Below, piece by piece: positions 34,311 to 44,826 of a DNA stretch of 64,000 bases. Origin of the DNA: Monodelphis domestica (lineage: Eukaryota; Chordata; Mammalia; Didelphimorphia; Didelphidae); NCBI RefSeq assembly GCF_027887165.1, contig NC_077227.1, forward strand, positions 354,849,350 through 354,913,349, written 5' to 3'. Made by a program: the position numbers and the translations under genes. The first letter of the stretch is position 1; each line of letters starts with the position of its first letter. The notes below the pieces were generated by a model that worked only from the letters and a program-made list of their open reading frames with translations, ran no database searches and was not told the origin of the DNA.

Positions 34311-34560
34311 CAAGAAGTATTTATTTGTTGTTTTTTTTTTTTTAATTTTTAAACCCTTACCTTCCATCTTGGAATCAATATTGTGTATTGGTTCAAAGGC
34401 AGAAGAGTGGTAAGGGCTAGGCAATGGGGGTTAAGTGACTTGCCCAGGGTCATACAGCTAGGAAGTGTCTGAGGCCAGATTTGAACCCAGGACCTCCCGT
34501 CTCTAGGCCTGGCTCTCAATCCACTGAGCTACCCAGCTGCCCCCACAAGAAGTATTTATT
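34311..34560 (-). repeat. tRNA-derived SINE with perfect 15-bp target duplication, antisense
   Basis: The body 34326-34545 is full length with an oligo-T start. Identical caagaagtatttatt copies lie at 34311-34325 and 34546-34560. The target is the antisense end of an L2 copy. Confidence 0.97.
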
Positions 34561-34915
34561 AAACACCCACTGTATAATATGCAAGATAAACAAGTAAATA
34601 CAAAGTAATAAGGAGATGGAGAAAAAGCTTGATCAACTGAGATTAGGAAAGACTTCTTGTTGTATATAAGCTAGAAAGGAGGGATTCCAAGAGGCAAGGT
34701 GAAGGAGAGAGGGAGTGTTCTGAATGTGAAAAAGATAAAAGGTCATGTATGGAGAATATAAAATAGGACAGTTTGGCTGGAGCATAGAGTACATGAGGGA
34801 AACTAATGTGAACCATGTCTGAAAGAAAATCTAGAGGCAAACTGAAGATCTTGAATGCTAATCAGAGGAGTTCATATTTATTATAGATGTAATAGAAAAG
34901 CAACTGAAGCTTCTT
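34546..34915 (-). repeat. L2-like LINE, antisense
   Basis: It reads 'aagtatttattaaacaccca', 'aggaaagacttcttgttgta', 'ggtcatgtatggagaatata' and 'gaggagttcatatttattat', matching the 57600-58290 copy in order. Confidence 0.7.
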
Positions 34916-35220
34916 GAGGAAGAAAAGGAAGGAAAGAAGGATCAAAGGAAGAGATGAAAGGAGGGAGGGGAGATAGGGAAGAGAGGGAGGAAGGAAGGAT
35001 GGGAGGAACAAAGGAAGTAACAAAGGAATGAAGGAATGAACAAAGGAAAGAGCAAAGGAAGGGATGGAAGGAGGGAGGGATGGTAGGGACGAGAGAGAGG
35101 GAGGAAGGATGGGAGAAAGGAAGGGAGGGGAAGAGGGAAGATGGAAGGGGAGAAGGAAAAACAGAAGGAAGAAACAAAGGATGGAAAGAACAAAGGAAAG
35201 AGGAAGGGAAGGAGGGACAT
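34916..35220. repeat. purine-rich (GGAA/GGGA)n imperfect simple repeat
   Basis: There are about 300 bases of AAGGA, GGGA and GGAGG units. Overlapping minus-strand frames of up to 124 residues rich in Pro, Ser, Leu and Phe come from the repeat and are not genes. Confidence 0.95.
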
Positions 35221-35224
35221 AAGC

Positions 35225-35455
35225 ATTTTTAAGCACCTACTATCATGATGGCACTGTATTGAAAGATTTACTAATGCCATCTCATTTGAGCTTCACAACT
35301 GCCCTGGAAGATATGATTCCCATTTTGCAGTTAAGGAAACTGGGAGAGGCAAAAATTAAGAGACTTGACCAAGGTCATAAAACAGGAAGTATATGAGACC
35401 AGATTGAACTCGGGTCTTTCTGACACCAGACCCAGAATTCTATTCACTGCACCAG
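35225..35455 (-). repeat. MIR-like SINE, antisense
   Basis: It reads 'atctcatttgagcttcacaa', 'ccattttgcagttaaggaaa' and 'gacttgaccaaggtcataaa', the reversed MIR core and head. Confidence 0.8.
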
Positions 35456-35464
35456 CTGGCAGGA

Positions 35465-36070
35465 GAGCGATATAGTCGCATCTGAGCTTAAGAATATGAA
35501 TTTGTCAGTAGTGTGGAAGGTGGATTGTAGAAGGAAGAGCTTTATGGAGCAGGGATTAAGAAGCTATTGCAAGTTCAGATCAGGAAGATGAGGGTCTGAC
35601 TAGAGTAGTGGCCATATTTAGCAAGAAAGATGAGAGCAGATACAATAGATTTTTTGGAGGCAGAATCCACTACAATTGGCTACTGATTGGATATGGAGGG
35701 AGGACGGGGAAGAGTCGTGGAAAACTCTGAAGTTGCCGATCCTGAAATATCTGCGCCCCCTTACAGAAACAGAGAGAAGCTGAGTGGAGGCTCATGTTTC
35801 AGGATAAATACAATGAGTTCTGATTTGGTTGTACTGAATTGGGGACATCCAAGCAAGTGATGTAGGAATGAGCTTCAGAGAAATGAGGGCTGGATATATA
35901 GGTCAGGGAGTCATCAGCCTACAGATGACAACGGAACTAATTGGAACCGATGAGATGCCCAAGAAGGAAAAAGAAAAGGGTTCAGGGCAGAGCCCTGGTA
36001 CACAGCCTTAATAAGGAACAGGACAGGAGCGAGTATTCAGCAAAGGAGACTAAAAGCGAAGGACCCCGGC
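35465..36070 (-). repeat. L2-like LINE, antisense, upstream segment
   Basis: It reads 'gcaagaaagatgagagcaga', 'aatacaatgagttctgattt', 'tgaattggggacatccaagc', 'gagtcatcagcctacagatg' and 'cagagccctggtacacagcc'. I read this as the part of the LINE that lies upstream of the 3' segment at 57600. It contains no intact frame. Confidence 0.6.
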
Positions 36071-36424
36071 TCGGCTCGTCAGAGGAGGTCCTCGCTCAAG
36101 GGATATTTAGCAGCTCTCCTTCCGCTTTCCTTTCCTAGCTTGAGGCGGGGAGAGAACCGGCTCTCAGCAAAGGTGCAAATGAGGCATCATTCATCTCAAA
36201 ATAAAGTCTGCCTCACAGAATATGGAAAGGCCTTTCAAAAGCAAGATTCCAAACTTGGAGAGACTTTCTAATACCAAAAATAGAATGCTAACGCTTGAAG
36301 GAATTTTTGAACACTCTTCCCAATAGACACTGTTGTGACCAGCTGTAGGGATGCCAGTTTACCACTAGATGACACTATTTATCAGTCAACAAGCATTTAA
36401 GTGCTTACTATTTACCTCCAGCAT

Positions 36425-36775
36425 GTTTGAGGTCAGTCATTGAATCCAGGGGGTGTCTGCTCCAAGAATGTGTAGGCTTCCCTCAGGGGAATGGGTGGAT
36501 GGGAACAAATTTGTCCCAAAAGCCGTGAAGATGCCGTGGAGTGCTGAGAGCTTGGTCAGCCATAGAAGACACCAAGATCTCCCACTGCATCCCATGCCAT
36601 CTCTTGTGGTCCTGGCTCTGTCTTGTAGCACTGGACTTTGATGTGTCTGGAAGAGAGTGAGGCTGATGACAATGTGCAACTCTGCCGCACTTAAATCCAA
36701 TTCACTTACAACTCAAGACAGCATCCATGATGCTGTTGGTCCTCTTCAAAAAGAAGGATGGACAACAAACTATGT
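36425..36775 (+). mobile_element. RTE-derived non-autonomous element
   Basis: The 3' end reads 'cgcacttaaatccaattcac', 'ttacaactcaagacagcatc', 'gttggtcctcttcaaaaaga' then 'ggacaacaaac', an RTE-SINE-type end common in marsupials. The middle resembles the 10.3-10.9 kb element. Confidence 0.65.
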
Positions 36776-36885
36776 GCCTATGTGCTAAGTTCTAAAGATA
36801 TAAAGAAGCAAAAGCAGGACCTCTGCTTTCAAGAAGTTTACATTCTAATACAGAAATAACTAGGTACATACAAGATGGAGTGGGA
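36776..36885 (-). repeat. L2 LINE 3' end, antisense
   Basis: It reads 'tgtgcctatgtgctaagttc', 'ctttcaagaagtttacattc' and 'taggtacatacaagatggag', the reversed L2-like end, cut by the next SINE. Confidence 0.65.
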
Positions 36886-37070
36886 GAAGTAAGGGGGCTT
36901 AGTGGATAGAGTGCCAGACCTAGAGTCAGAAGGACCTGGATTCAAATCTGGTCTCTGACACTTTCTAGCTGTGTGATCCCAGGCATGTCACTTAGCCCCA
37001 ATTGCCAAGTCTTCTGCCTTGGAACTGATACTTGATTTTGATTTTAAGACAGTAAGTATGGTTTGGGTTT
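36886..37070 (+). repeat. tRNA-derived SINE, diverged
   Basis: It reads 'gggggcttagtggatagagt', 'cctggattcaaatctggtct' and 'ttctgccttggaactgatac', with a T-rich end. Small deletions suggest an old copy. Confidence 0.8.
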
Positions 37071-37414
37071 TTTTTATAAATGATACTGATAGAGAGATGA
37101 TACATATAAAGGAGTGGTCACCAGGGAAGAGTGGAAAAGAATTTGGGCCTGGGAAGTGCCAGGGAGAGTAGGCAGAGCCAGTTGGTACATCCTTTCCAGA
37201 AGCAATAATAATATTGATTTGGTTCAAGTTCCCAGAACAAGAAATAGAAAGAAGAGGAGAAAGTAGTGAGTGCAGGGCAAGTGTCAAAAAGATAGTTGAG
37301 ATGGGATATGAAATATGATCTGATAGTATGGCAATATTGATTTGATTATTGTTTCCTAAGCAAGATGTGATGGGTGAAGGAAGTGAAAATAGCAGAGAAT
37401 ATGTTGATAAAGAA

Positions 37415-38095
37415 TTTTTGTTCGTCCTTTGTTTCAGAGGACAGTGACATTATAGTGATGTTGACTCATGGGTGTGAATTGAGTTTGAGAGAGTTTCACC
37501 AAGTTGTCAGCTTACTCTCTCTTACCAAGTCATTAATGCCCAGTGACAAGACAAAAGTCAGGATGACTGGCAATGGCCAGGCATGCAGAGAATGACCTTG
37601 GCATCACTGATGTCTGATGGTGCTCTAATTGCTCCATAGCACCTATTTCAGCTGCCTTCGTGGCCTTTGGAACAAATTGTTCTCATCAGTCCATTCCACG
37701 AGAGCAAGCCTTCACCTGCTTGGGATAGACATCCCTCCAACTCTGCAACGGGTTTGAAGTTACCCTTAGTTACCTTTAACCTGGTTTAGTCCATCTGCCA
37801 AGGCAGTTTTGCCCAGGTGTGGCTGTTGTACATGCTACAGCTTCTTGGAACCACAGATGAGAGCTGGGTAAAAGGTACATACCAAAAGTGGATGAGCAGC
37901 CCTGAAAAGGGCTTGGCAATCTCTCACACCAGAGGTTCTAGTCCTCTCTGAATATCCCTTCATATACAGTATGGCTGAAGTTTTTCTGAGGGCTGATTTG
38001 AAGTTTAGGGAGCTTAGGAAGATAAGGTCCAGCAGGCATGCCAGTGTGCAATAAGGAAGCAGAACAAGGTCCCTGGGAGATAGGGCAAGAATCAC
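37415..38095 (-). mobile_element. RTE-derived element, antisense
   Basis: It begins 'ttgttcgtcctttgtttcag', the reverse complement of the RTE tail seen at 36.7 kb, then 'gggtgtgaattgagtttgag'. The longer interior to about 38095 has no intact reverse-transcriptase frame. Confidence 0.55.
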
Positions 38096-38799
38096 ATATG
38101 AGCACAGAAAGAGAGTACTAGATAAAATCTAGCTCAGAAAGCCAAGGCCCTGCCATCACATATGAGGAAGAGGCTAAAGTAACCTTGATCTGGGGTGCCT
38201 AGGTCCCCAGAATAACATATTCTGGAATCTCACAGTGACCATCATAATGAAGACCCAGAAGCAAGCCTTTACAAAGGGAAGGCATCTGAATGAGTCACAG
38301 ACTTCTAGAACTTTTATGCTGAATAAGAACTTGGATACCACATGTTCTAACTTCTTCACTTTGCAGATGAGACAAAGAGAGAGAAAGGCATTGATTTGCC
38401 CAATATAACAAAGCTAGGTAGTAGCAGAAATAGACCTAGAAATCAGGTATCTGGATTCTTAGTACCATCTGCCATACCACATTGCCTCCACTAAACCTGA
38501 TGAAAACAGGAAGGTAGACATGGTAGATATGTTCAAAATAATGAATGCCAATAGTCATTTGGATGGGGAACACATTTATTGGGTAACTATTTCATCTCTA
38601 TCCTCTAATTTGTGACTTTTTATGTTTACTCCATAAGAGTCAACCAAATCCTTCAGGGCTAATGGTGGCTCTTCTTTTTTTTCATAATTGCCCTCTTACT
38701 CTGTATGACCTGAAAAATAAGAGTAAGAATTTATGAGGGAGTAATGGGCACAACAGGATCTAGGAAAGAATAGTTAAAAATCAAGACTCGTGAGGAGAT

Positions 38800-39800
38800 T
38801 CATTACTGTGGATGGTCCAGCTGTCCACAGGGTCAGGAGACCTTGACTGGTGTGACAGGTTTGGCGAATAACAGGAGACAGTTAACGTTTCAACCTGCAG
38901 TTCAGGCTTCACAGAAAACTGTTCCACCTTTTTTCAGGCTTAGCTTTATTTTTATGCCCTCAGTAGTTACATAGATACTTGGCACAAAGTTTCATTTTTC
39001 ACATACACACTTCCTTACAGATAATTGGATAAGTCATACATAACTTTTAACAAATTGTTTGACTAACATTCTATGATTATTCTATATACTATATTTCTAT
39101 AGATTATAACAACAAACATGAAGCTTTATAAAAGATGAATGTTTTCTCATCACAGGCAGCATGGCTAGGAGTCAGTTCCCCATTAACCCATGAGGTATTC
39201 AGACATGAGGTTAAGCTAAGAGTGATTATCCATTAATCAAGATACATAATCAATCAGAGATTTCTTAGGAGATAATCAACAAAATACTGTTGCCAGGTCT
39301 ACATTAATAAACATAACCCAGTTTTAAGTTTTATTTCAATATCAGGCTTTAATTTTCTAATGCTTCACTAAGGTTTCCAAGACATATTGCCTGGCCAACA
39401 GTTAGCAAAAACAATCCATTGAGGTGGGGTGGAACGTACCAGCCTCTCCAAGGAAGGCAATAAATATACTTGTCATCCCTGACCTATACATGGGGGTGGG
39501 GAATCCAAGCACAGTTTTGTTAGAAGTTTTTATACCTAAAAAGGGGTCCCAAATAAGTGGGTACATAGGAATCCTTAGATTTAACTTTGTAAGTAGAATC
39601 TCTTGGCAATATTCTGGGGGGATGGAGTGGGACATCTGTTTCAACCCTGCAGGCATTTTGCTCTCATCTATTTTCGCTAGGACTGGATAAGAATAATAAT
39701 CGTAACAATTCCAAAAATATAGAGATGTTAATAAAAGAAGAGTCACTCAGGGGGATCTCACTGGATGTTTCCATCCTTCCTGGGGGCCACTTTGCAATCC
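38800..39800 (-). mobile_element. retroviral fossil with LTR-like end (degraded)
   Basis: On the minus strand, 39746-39402 carries a 114-residue stretch with envelope-like composition. It is followed by about 500 bases of 3' non-coding sequence and an LTR-like end with an AATAAA signal near 38950 and a CTGTCACA terminus near 38857. No second LTR, gag or pol is in view. It looks broken and old; the class is perhaps ERV2/betaretrovirus-like, with low certainty. Confidence 0.4.
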
Positions 39801-39839
39801 CCGGGTTCCACCTGTGACCATGTCAGACAGCGTGGACTT

Positions 39840-40345
39840 GATGGCTCCTAGCAATTCATCTTTTGTATTTTGTCCAATAGTGGGCACTTAATAAAAGATT
39901 GTTTATTGGATGGGTAGATGGATAGATGATTGGGATGGATTGATGGATTGATGGATGGATGGAATAAATGAATGGAAAAGTATGGAACCTCTTACTCCAA
40001 AGGATCTAGTGCCCAGTCTCCCCAAACTCTTAAGAGAATTGATCCTATAAAAAGATTAGGCACTTTGGTTTTCCAAGCCCCTTCATTCAATAAGGAAAAA
40101 ATTGAAGTTTTGCCCATGTTCTTCCTTGGGAATGCCATTCTCTATCCCCTTCCACTTAGTCAAATCCAACTTTTAGGATCCAGTTTAAATCCCATTTCCT
40201 CCAGGAAACCTACCTACTCTAATTCACCTACAGTAATCTCCCTTCTCAGAAGTCTTATATCATAGATTGACCCATGCAATCTAAACTTGATGTTATACTA
40301 ATCTATCTTGCCCTCTGATTCAGGTGAATAGGTCTTGTCTACTGA
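39840..40345 (+). repeat. L2 LINE 3' pieces and a (GATG)n run
   Basis: 39845-39900 is an L2 terminus ('gggcacttaataaaagattg'). 39905-39970 is GATG-rich simple repeat. 40090-40250 is L2 3' UTR-type text ('gggaatgccattctctatcc', 'cagtttaaatcccatttcct'). Confidence 0.65.
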
Positions 40346-40479
40346 ATGAAACCCTGCAAGGTCAGAGGAACTGCTTTCTCTATTTCTGCATTGGTGAACA
40401 TTTTCAAGATCACATGCCCAAAGTGAAATTTCAAACTACCTGTGAGCCCCCTAAGTTACCCCAGACAGTGGAGGGATAA

Positions 40480-41036
40480 AGTGCTTACATTGGGCAGCTG
40501 TATGTGAATTTTAGATTTTCTCCACCCTGTTTAATCTTAGAAATTTAGCAGAATGTTTACACCCCCACTTAAGGATTAACTGTGAGTAGGATGACCTATG
40601 ACCAACATGTGCTAGCAAGTGACAAATAAGAAACAACTGACAGACCCCCTGGGCTGTCCTAAGTCTAGCTTAAGCTACCATTGGTACATGTGAGATTCAG
40701 GAAGAGATGTAAAGAACTGTCTATATATTTCGCATCACTTCCTCTCTTGGCTCTCTCTCTCACAGAGACGTTGGGCTCAGCAGTGTGGGGAACTTGTGAA
40801 GGCTTTCTTAGCATACTTGGTGAGTGGGTGAGGCTGATTCCTCCTTTCCTTTACCTCCTAAAGCGCTATCCTCCTAGGAGACCCCTCATCTCGGAGAAGG
40901 CCTCGTGGCTGGTAGCTCAGCTAGATTGAGAAGGGCCCTTGGCCATGGCCTCTGAACTCCTGCCTGGCTCAGCCCAGGCTGGAGCAGTTTAAATTCTCTT
41001 TTCTCCCTCTCTCTTCTTCTTAATATCTAGTCATAA
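40480..41036 (+). other. possible solitary LTR (fossil)
   Basis: Features suggestive of an LTR are a TATA box (gtctatatatttcgcatcac, about 40720), a CT-rich initiator region after it, and an ending near 'aatatctagtca' at about 41034. No partner LTR or internal region was found and no target duplication is evident. It ends about a dozen bases from the splice donor of the candidate exon at 41047-41112. The 82-residue frame at 40681-40929 lies inside it and is not treated as a gene. Confidence 0.35.
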
Positions 41037-41046
41037 AGTTCCTTAC

Positions 41047-41112
41047 CTGCTCACTCTCTCCATCACTATTGCTGCTGCTGCTGCTGCTGTCAGTTTCACT
41101 ACTGGCATCCTC
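41047..41112 (-). CDS. candidate host-gene exon: acidic poly-serine segment
   Basis: This is a 66-base minus-strand exon candidate. The acceptor is a pyrimidine-rich tract ending cccttacag and the donor is GAGCAG/gtaagg. In phase 0 it encodes 22 residues without a stop: EDASSETD, then six Ser, then NSDGESEQ. The serine run comes from six AGC codons followed by AATAGT. Its phase matches the end of the 42078-42190 exon. One other frame is also open, so the frame choice rests on phase and composition. An acidic serine-rich linker is typical of disordered regulatory segments and CK2 sites, but the protein is not identified. Confidence 0.5.
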
Positions 41113-41254
41113 CTGTAAGGGAGAGGAAGATGCTGAAATTGTTCAGGACAACCTATTGAGTCCCTTGTTACCCATCACAAGTCTTTCCTCTTTCCCACCT
41201 TAGCAGTGCCTCCCCTCCCCACCACATCACATGGAAGAATCCCAGAAAAGAAGT

Positions 41255-41440
41255 CTATTGTGGTGAATATTATTGAATTTGAGGTCAAGAAACCCAGGTT
41301 TAAATTCCCACCTCTGACACTAGCTGGAAGACCATAGACAGGTCATTTAACTGCTCTGAGACTCAGTTTACTTCTTTGTAAGAAGGGAATAGTAATATCT
41401 GCTGTGTTCATAGTTGAAAAGCACTATGAAAATAGCAGTT
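41255..41440 (+). repeat. MIR/CORE-SINE copy
   Basis: It reads 'gaatttgaggtcaagaaacc', 'gaccatagacaggtcattta' and 'tgagactcagtttacttctt', in the MIR order. It lies in the intron between the two candidate exons. Confidence 0.75.
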
Positions 41441-42077
41441 TTTATTTTAAAAGAACTAGATTCTACTCTTTGCTCTATCACCAACTGATTCTATGATCCT
41501 CAGTCACTTCCCCCTTTGAGCCTTAGTTTCCTCTGAAAAATAAGAGGTTTGAAACAAATAATCTACAAAGTCCCTTCCAGCTCTGACACTGTGTTTTTAT
41601 TTCGGAAGTCCTTTCCAGATATGAAATTTTGTCTCATGATCCTATGTGACCCTACTATAAAGATTTCTAAGAGCTTGTTGAAGGTACCTGAATGTCAATG
41701 GTCTGTCCTCCTACCCTGGGTAGGTACCACAGTGACCACTTTCCCATTTATAGGAGAAACAGGGATCCCAAAACCTTAACAACCTGTTGAATGGTTTAAA
41801 GGAGAAGGGAAAGAACTCTAATTGTCAGCCTGGGTGGGAATTCAGTTAAATATTAGTCCAGTTAAATGATCAGGTTCAGGAACCCAAGAGCATGAACAGA
41901 TTCCTGGGTACAGTGTAGACCATAATCTTTTATCTCCTACACAATGAAGTCACCTCAGAAGGAGGGCTTTCCCTCACACCAAATGAGGGCAGTTCAATCT
42001 CAACAAAAGAGATAATAAAATAAGCCATGGGGACAGTCCTGGTCTTTACTTTCCCCATGCTGACCATCTGCACTCAC

Positions 42078-42190
42078 CCTTAGTTCCAGCTTCTGTAGCT
42101 GTGGCCGAATATCATCCTTCTTACTTTTTACCTTCATCTTTTCTTTCTCCTGCTCTTTTCCCTTGTGTTTGTCATCATGTTTGCCAAACC
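42078..42190 (-). CDS. candidate host-gene exon: Lys/Glu-rich segment
   Basis: This is a 113-base minus-strand exon candidate: acceptor cctccaactgtag, donor CTAAGG/gtgagt (a full consensus). Only one frame is open. It takes one base from the previous exon, then encodes 37 residues: FGKHDDKHKGKEQEKEK, a lysine-rich stretch, then DDIRPQLQKLELR. It ends in phase 0, fitting the 41047-41112 exon, and its start phase fits the 46463-46555 exon, where the joined codon would be AGG (Arg). The segment looks like a charged, partly helical linker. No domain is recognised. Confidence 0.55.
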
Positions 42191-42234
42191 CTACAGTTGG
42201 AGGCAGGGATAGTGGAGGAAGAGCAAAGAGAAAA

Positions 42235-42395
42235 TCATAGTGCAAAAAGAGCTAGATTTAGTATGAGAGGACTTAGGTTTAAATCCAGGCTTTGTTTCTT
42301 ATTGCCTCTGTGACCTTGGACAAGTCAACTAACATCTCTATATCTGTTTCTTTAACTAAAAAATAAAGGGGTTTGACTGGATGACCTTAAAGCTC
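42235..42395 (+). repeat. MIR-like SINE
   Basis: It reads 'gctagatttagtatgagagg', 'ctttgtttcttattgcctct', 'accttggacaagtcaactaa' and 'gactggatgaccttaaagct', in the MIR-like order. Confidence 0.7.
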
Positions 42396-42499
42396 TGAAT
42401 CTGTGCTTCTATGCTAGAAATAAGGACAGTCTGCTTGCCCCGTATACAAAAAATATTGTAATTCTACTTTAGCTCATAGGATTTAAGAACTATGAGGGA

Positions 42500-42650
42500 T
42501 CATAAATAGGATTTGGTGGTCCAACTCACCCATATTACAGATGAGAAAACTGAGACCCTAAAAAGGAAGTGGCTTGTCCAGGATCACACAGATGATCAGT
42601 ACTCAAGTCCTCTGACTCCAGATTCTTTGTTCTCTCCACTACATTCATGT
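42500..42650 (-). repeat. MIR-like SINE, antisense
   Basis: It reads 'catattacagatgagaaaac', 'ggcttgtccaggatcacaca' and 'ctctgactccagattctttg', reversed MIR text. Confidence 0.8.
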
Positions 42651-42978
42651 TACTTACACCCAGCTGTTCTCCTGAATTAGGAGGTGTCTTGGCATAATAG
42701 AAAGAACATTAGATCTGAATTTGGGAGACCTGGGTTCAACATGGACAATGTAGGTAAATCACCTCCTTTTCCTGGATTGGATAAGTGCTTAATAAATATC
42801 TCTCAAAGTGAATTAGGCCCCAATCAGTCCTAAAAAATTTCTTATGATACTTCAAAATCTCAATCATTCAGGAATGTTCTAGATCATGGCATAACTTCCT
42901 GAGGATCTTCACCTCCTTACCTCAAAAAAACCTAATAGATCTGAAACTCTTTTGAGAAAAGTTGTAAAAATTTGCTTT

Positions 42979-43207
42979 AAGAATCCCACAATGGGGGCAG
43001 CTAGGTAGCTCAGTGGACTGAGAGCCAGGCCTAGAGACAGGAGGTCCTAGGTTCAAATCTGGCCTCAGACACTTCCCAGCTGTGTGACCCTGGGCAAGTC
43101 ACTTGAGCCCCATTGCCTCGCCCTTACCACTCTTCTGCCTTGGAACCAATACACAATATTGACTCCAAGACGGAAGGTAAGGGTTAAAAAAAAAAAGAAT
43201 CCCACAA
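42979..43207 (+). repeat. tRNA-derived SINE with perfect 13-bp target duplication
   Basis: The body 42992-43194 is full length with all landmarks and an 11-A tail. It is flanked by identical aagaatcccacaa copies at 42979-42991 and 43195-43207. It is one of the youngest-looking SINEs here and lies in an intron of the candidate gene. Confidence 0.97.
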
Positions 43208-44826
43208 AATCAAGTGCCCTCAAAACTCACATTTCAAAACAGATGCCATCTTGCTTGAGATTCCTGTTGTCTACTGATAGAGACCTGCATGAAGGAAAGC
43301 CCAGTACAGGGTGTTAGGAGCAAGGATCTTTGGAGAACTGCTTAGGTTTCAGGCCTCCTGTTTCAAGGCTGCCACATTAGTGTTCAGACTAGGTAAGTCA
43401 TTAGCCTTGGGGAACTAAGGATGGAAATGAAGCCAGAAGGGCTTCCCTCCAGTGGAGAGGACTTTGCAGAAAGATTGGTCCAGGTCACAGGACATACATC
43501 ATTGTGGCCACCAGCTCCTCAAGTTCTATGGAATATTGATCATCCCTCTGTGGATCCACTTAAAACTAAATTCCTACATCAGTTGGTATGAGCCAATACA
43601 GTCATTCTCCAGAAATTTCCCCCCCTTATTCAATTGTCCCATGGCATTCAAGTCATTCCAAGCAGATGAATGGCTCTGAAGCTGTGAGAAAGAGCCAGAA
43701 AGGCAGATCTAGAATTAGAAAGCTTCAAAATGAATAATAAAGTTGAAGTTTGAGAAGAAGGGCATCATGATATTCTCCAACCAATCTCCTTAGAACAGGG
43801 GAATCGGTTTTCATGACCTCTTTGTAATGTCCTGTATGACCTTGGGAAAATCATTTGCCCTATCTGAGCCTATTTTCACAACAATAATATAGGGGGAAAG
43901 TTTGGCTCGATGTTTCTAAATTATTTTCCAAATTGAATGTGCAATGTTCTAAGGTGTCTTCTAGCCCTGGAAAGTTATGGATATGCATAATTCTACTAAG
44001 GCAAAATGCAGGTTAAAGAATCAATTTAATGGGCATTGGTGAATCTTAATTGCCTCTTGGTTGGTAGAGAAGGATGGAAGGGATGGGACAGGAGCACAGC
44101 AATTATGAAAAGGGACACCATTCTCCTTGCAGCTGTTTGGGAAGAAGTACCTCTGCCCACCAGAGTAGTAGGAAATGATGAGATCCTAGAAACAGGAAGG
44201 AACAACAATCTCCTGGGTATCAAAGTAACAGAAGTAAATCAAATTTCTCTCCAAGTTCTGCTCTGAGATGGTGTGAGGAAGAGGATGAATTTAGGCCAGG
44301 GACCAACTTAAAACCCACCTTTTAAAATTTCCTTACAATCTGATTGGATTCTTAACTCAAGGTGGAATTCCAGATCCATTTATATGCCACTTTTTTAAAG
44401 TGGCAAGAACTTCTTTTCGATCTTGGTCATTGGGAATGTACCCTTCCCACCTCCACTTTTATTTTCATGTCTACTTCTACCTAGAATCAAGTGCTTCCAG
44501 CCCAGTGGCAGCAAAAGCCCATAGAAAAGAAGAAACATCCACTTACCTTACTGAGAAGTAGAGGAATGAGTTGCTCTCTCCACAGCCAGTTGACAAATGT
44601 TTCCTCAATGCTGATTTTGTCCTTTTATAGTGTCTTCTTTGATCTCTTCCTTCAAAAGTGGAAGAACTGGTTATCTCAGCATTCTAAGGAATCTTAGTCT
44701 GATGGGGACCAATATTCCTATGAAAGCCTTGGGTGTAATTTCTCCCCCCCCCCTTTTGTCGCCTTCCTGCCCTCAGACCACCAATTATGTTCCAACTATG
44801 ACACATATTGAAATGGACTGGTTAAG
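43208..44826. other. probable intron DNA of the candidate gene
   Basis: There is no clear repeat. Two further minus-strand splice-bounded open stretches (43231-43284 and about 44547-44621) were seen, but neither joins the supported exons in phase, so they are not called. Confidence 0.35.

Noticed and set aside
34862-35280. Overlapping Pro/Ser/Leu-rich frames of up to 124 residues
   Set aside because: They arise from a purine simple repeat read on the other strand.
42921-42948. 28-base minus-strand micro-exon
   Set aside because: It was found only by forcing a phase match; too short to support.
43231-43284. 54-base minus-strand splice-bounded open stretch (SLSVDNRNLKQDGICFE)
   Set aside because: Splice sites are good (ttcatgcag / gtgagt), but the phase (2 in, 2 out) fits neither the 46.5-kb nor the 42.1-kb exon. 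It could be a skipped or alternative exon.
43995-44210. Minus-strand stretch after a ccttcctgtttctag acceptor
   Set aside because: The open frames reach stops without a usable donor.
44547-44621. Minus-strand open stretch ending AGTAAG/gtaagt (IEETFVNWLWREQLIPLLLS)
   Set aside because: The donor is strong, but no convincing acceptor exists upstream and the phase does not fit the other exons.
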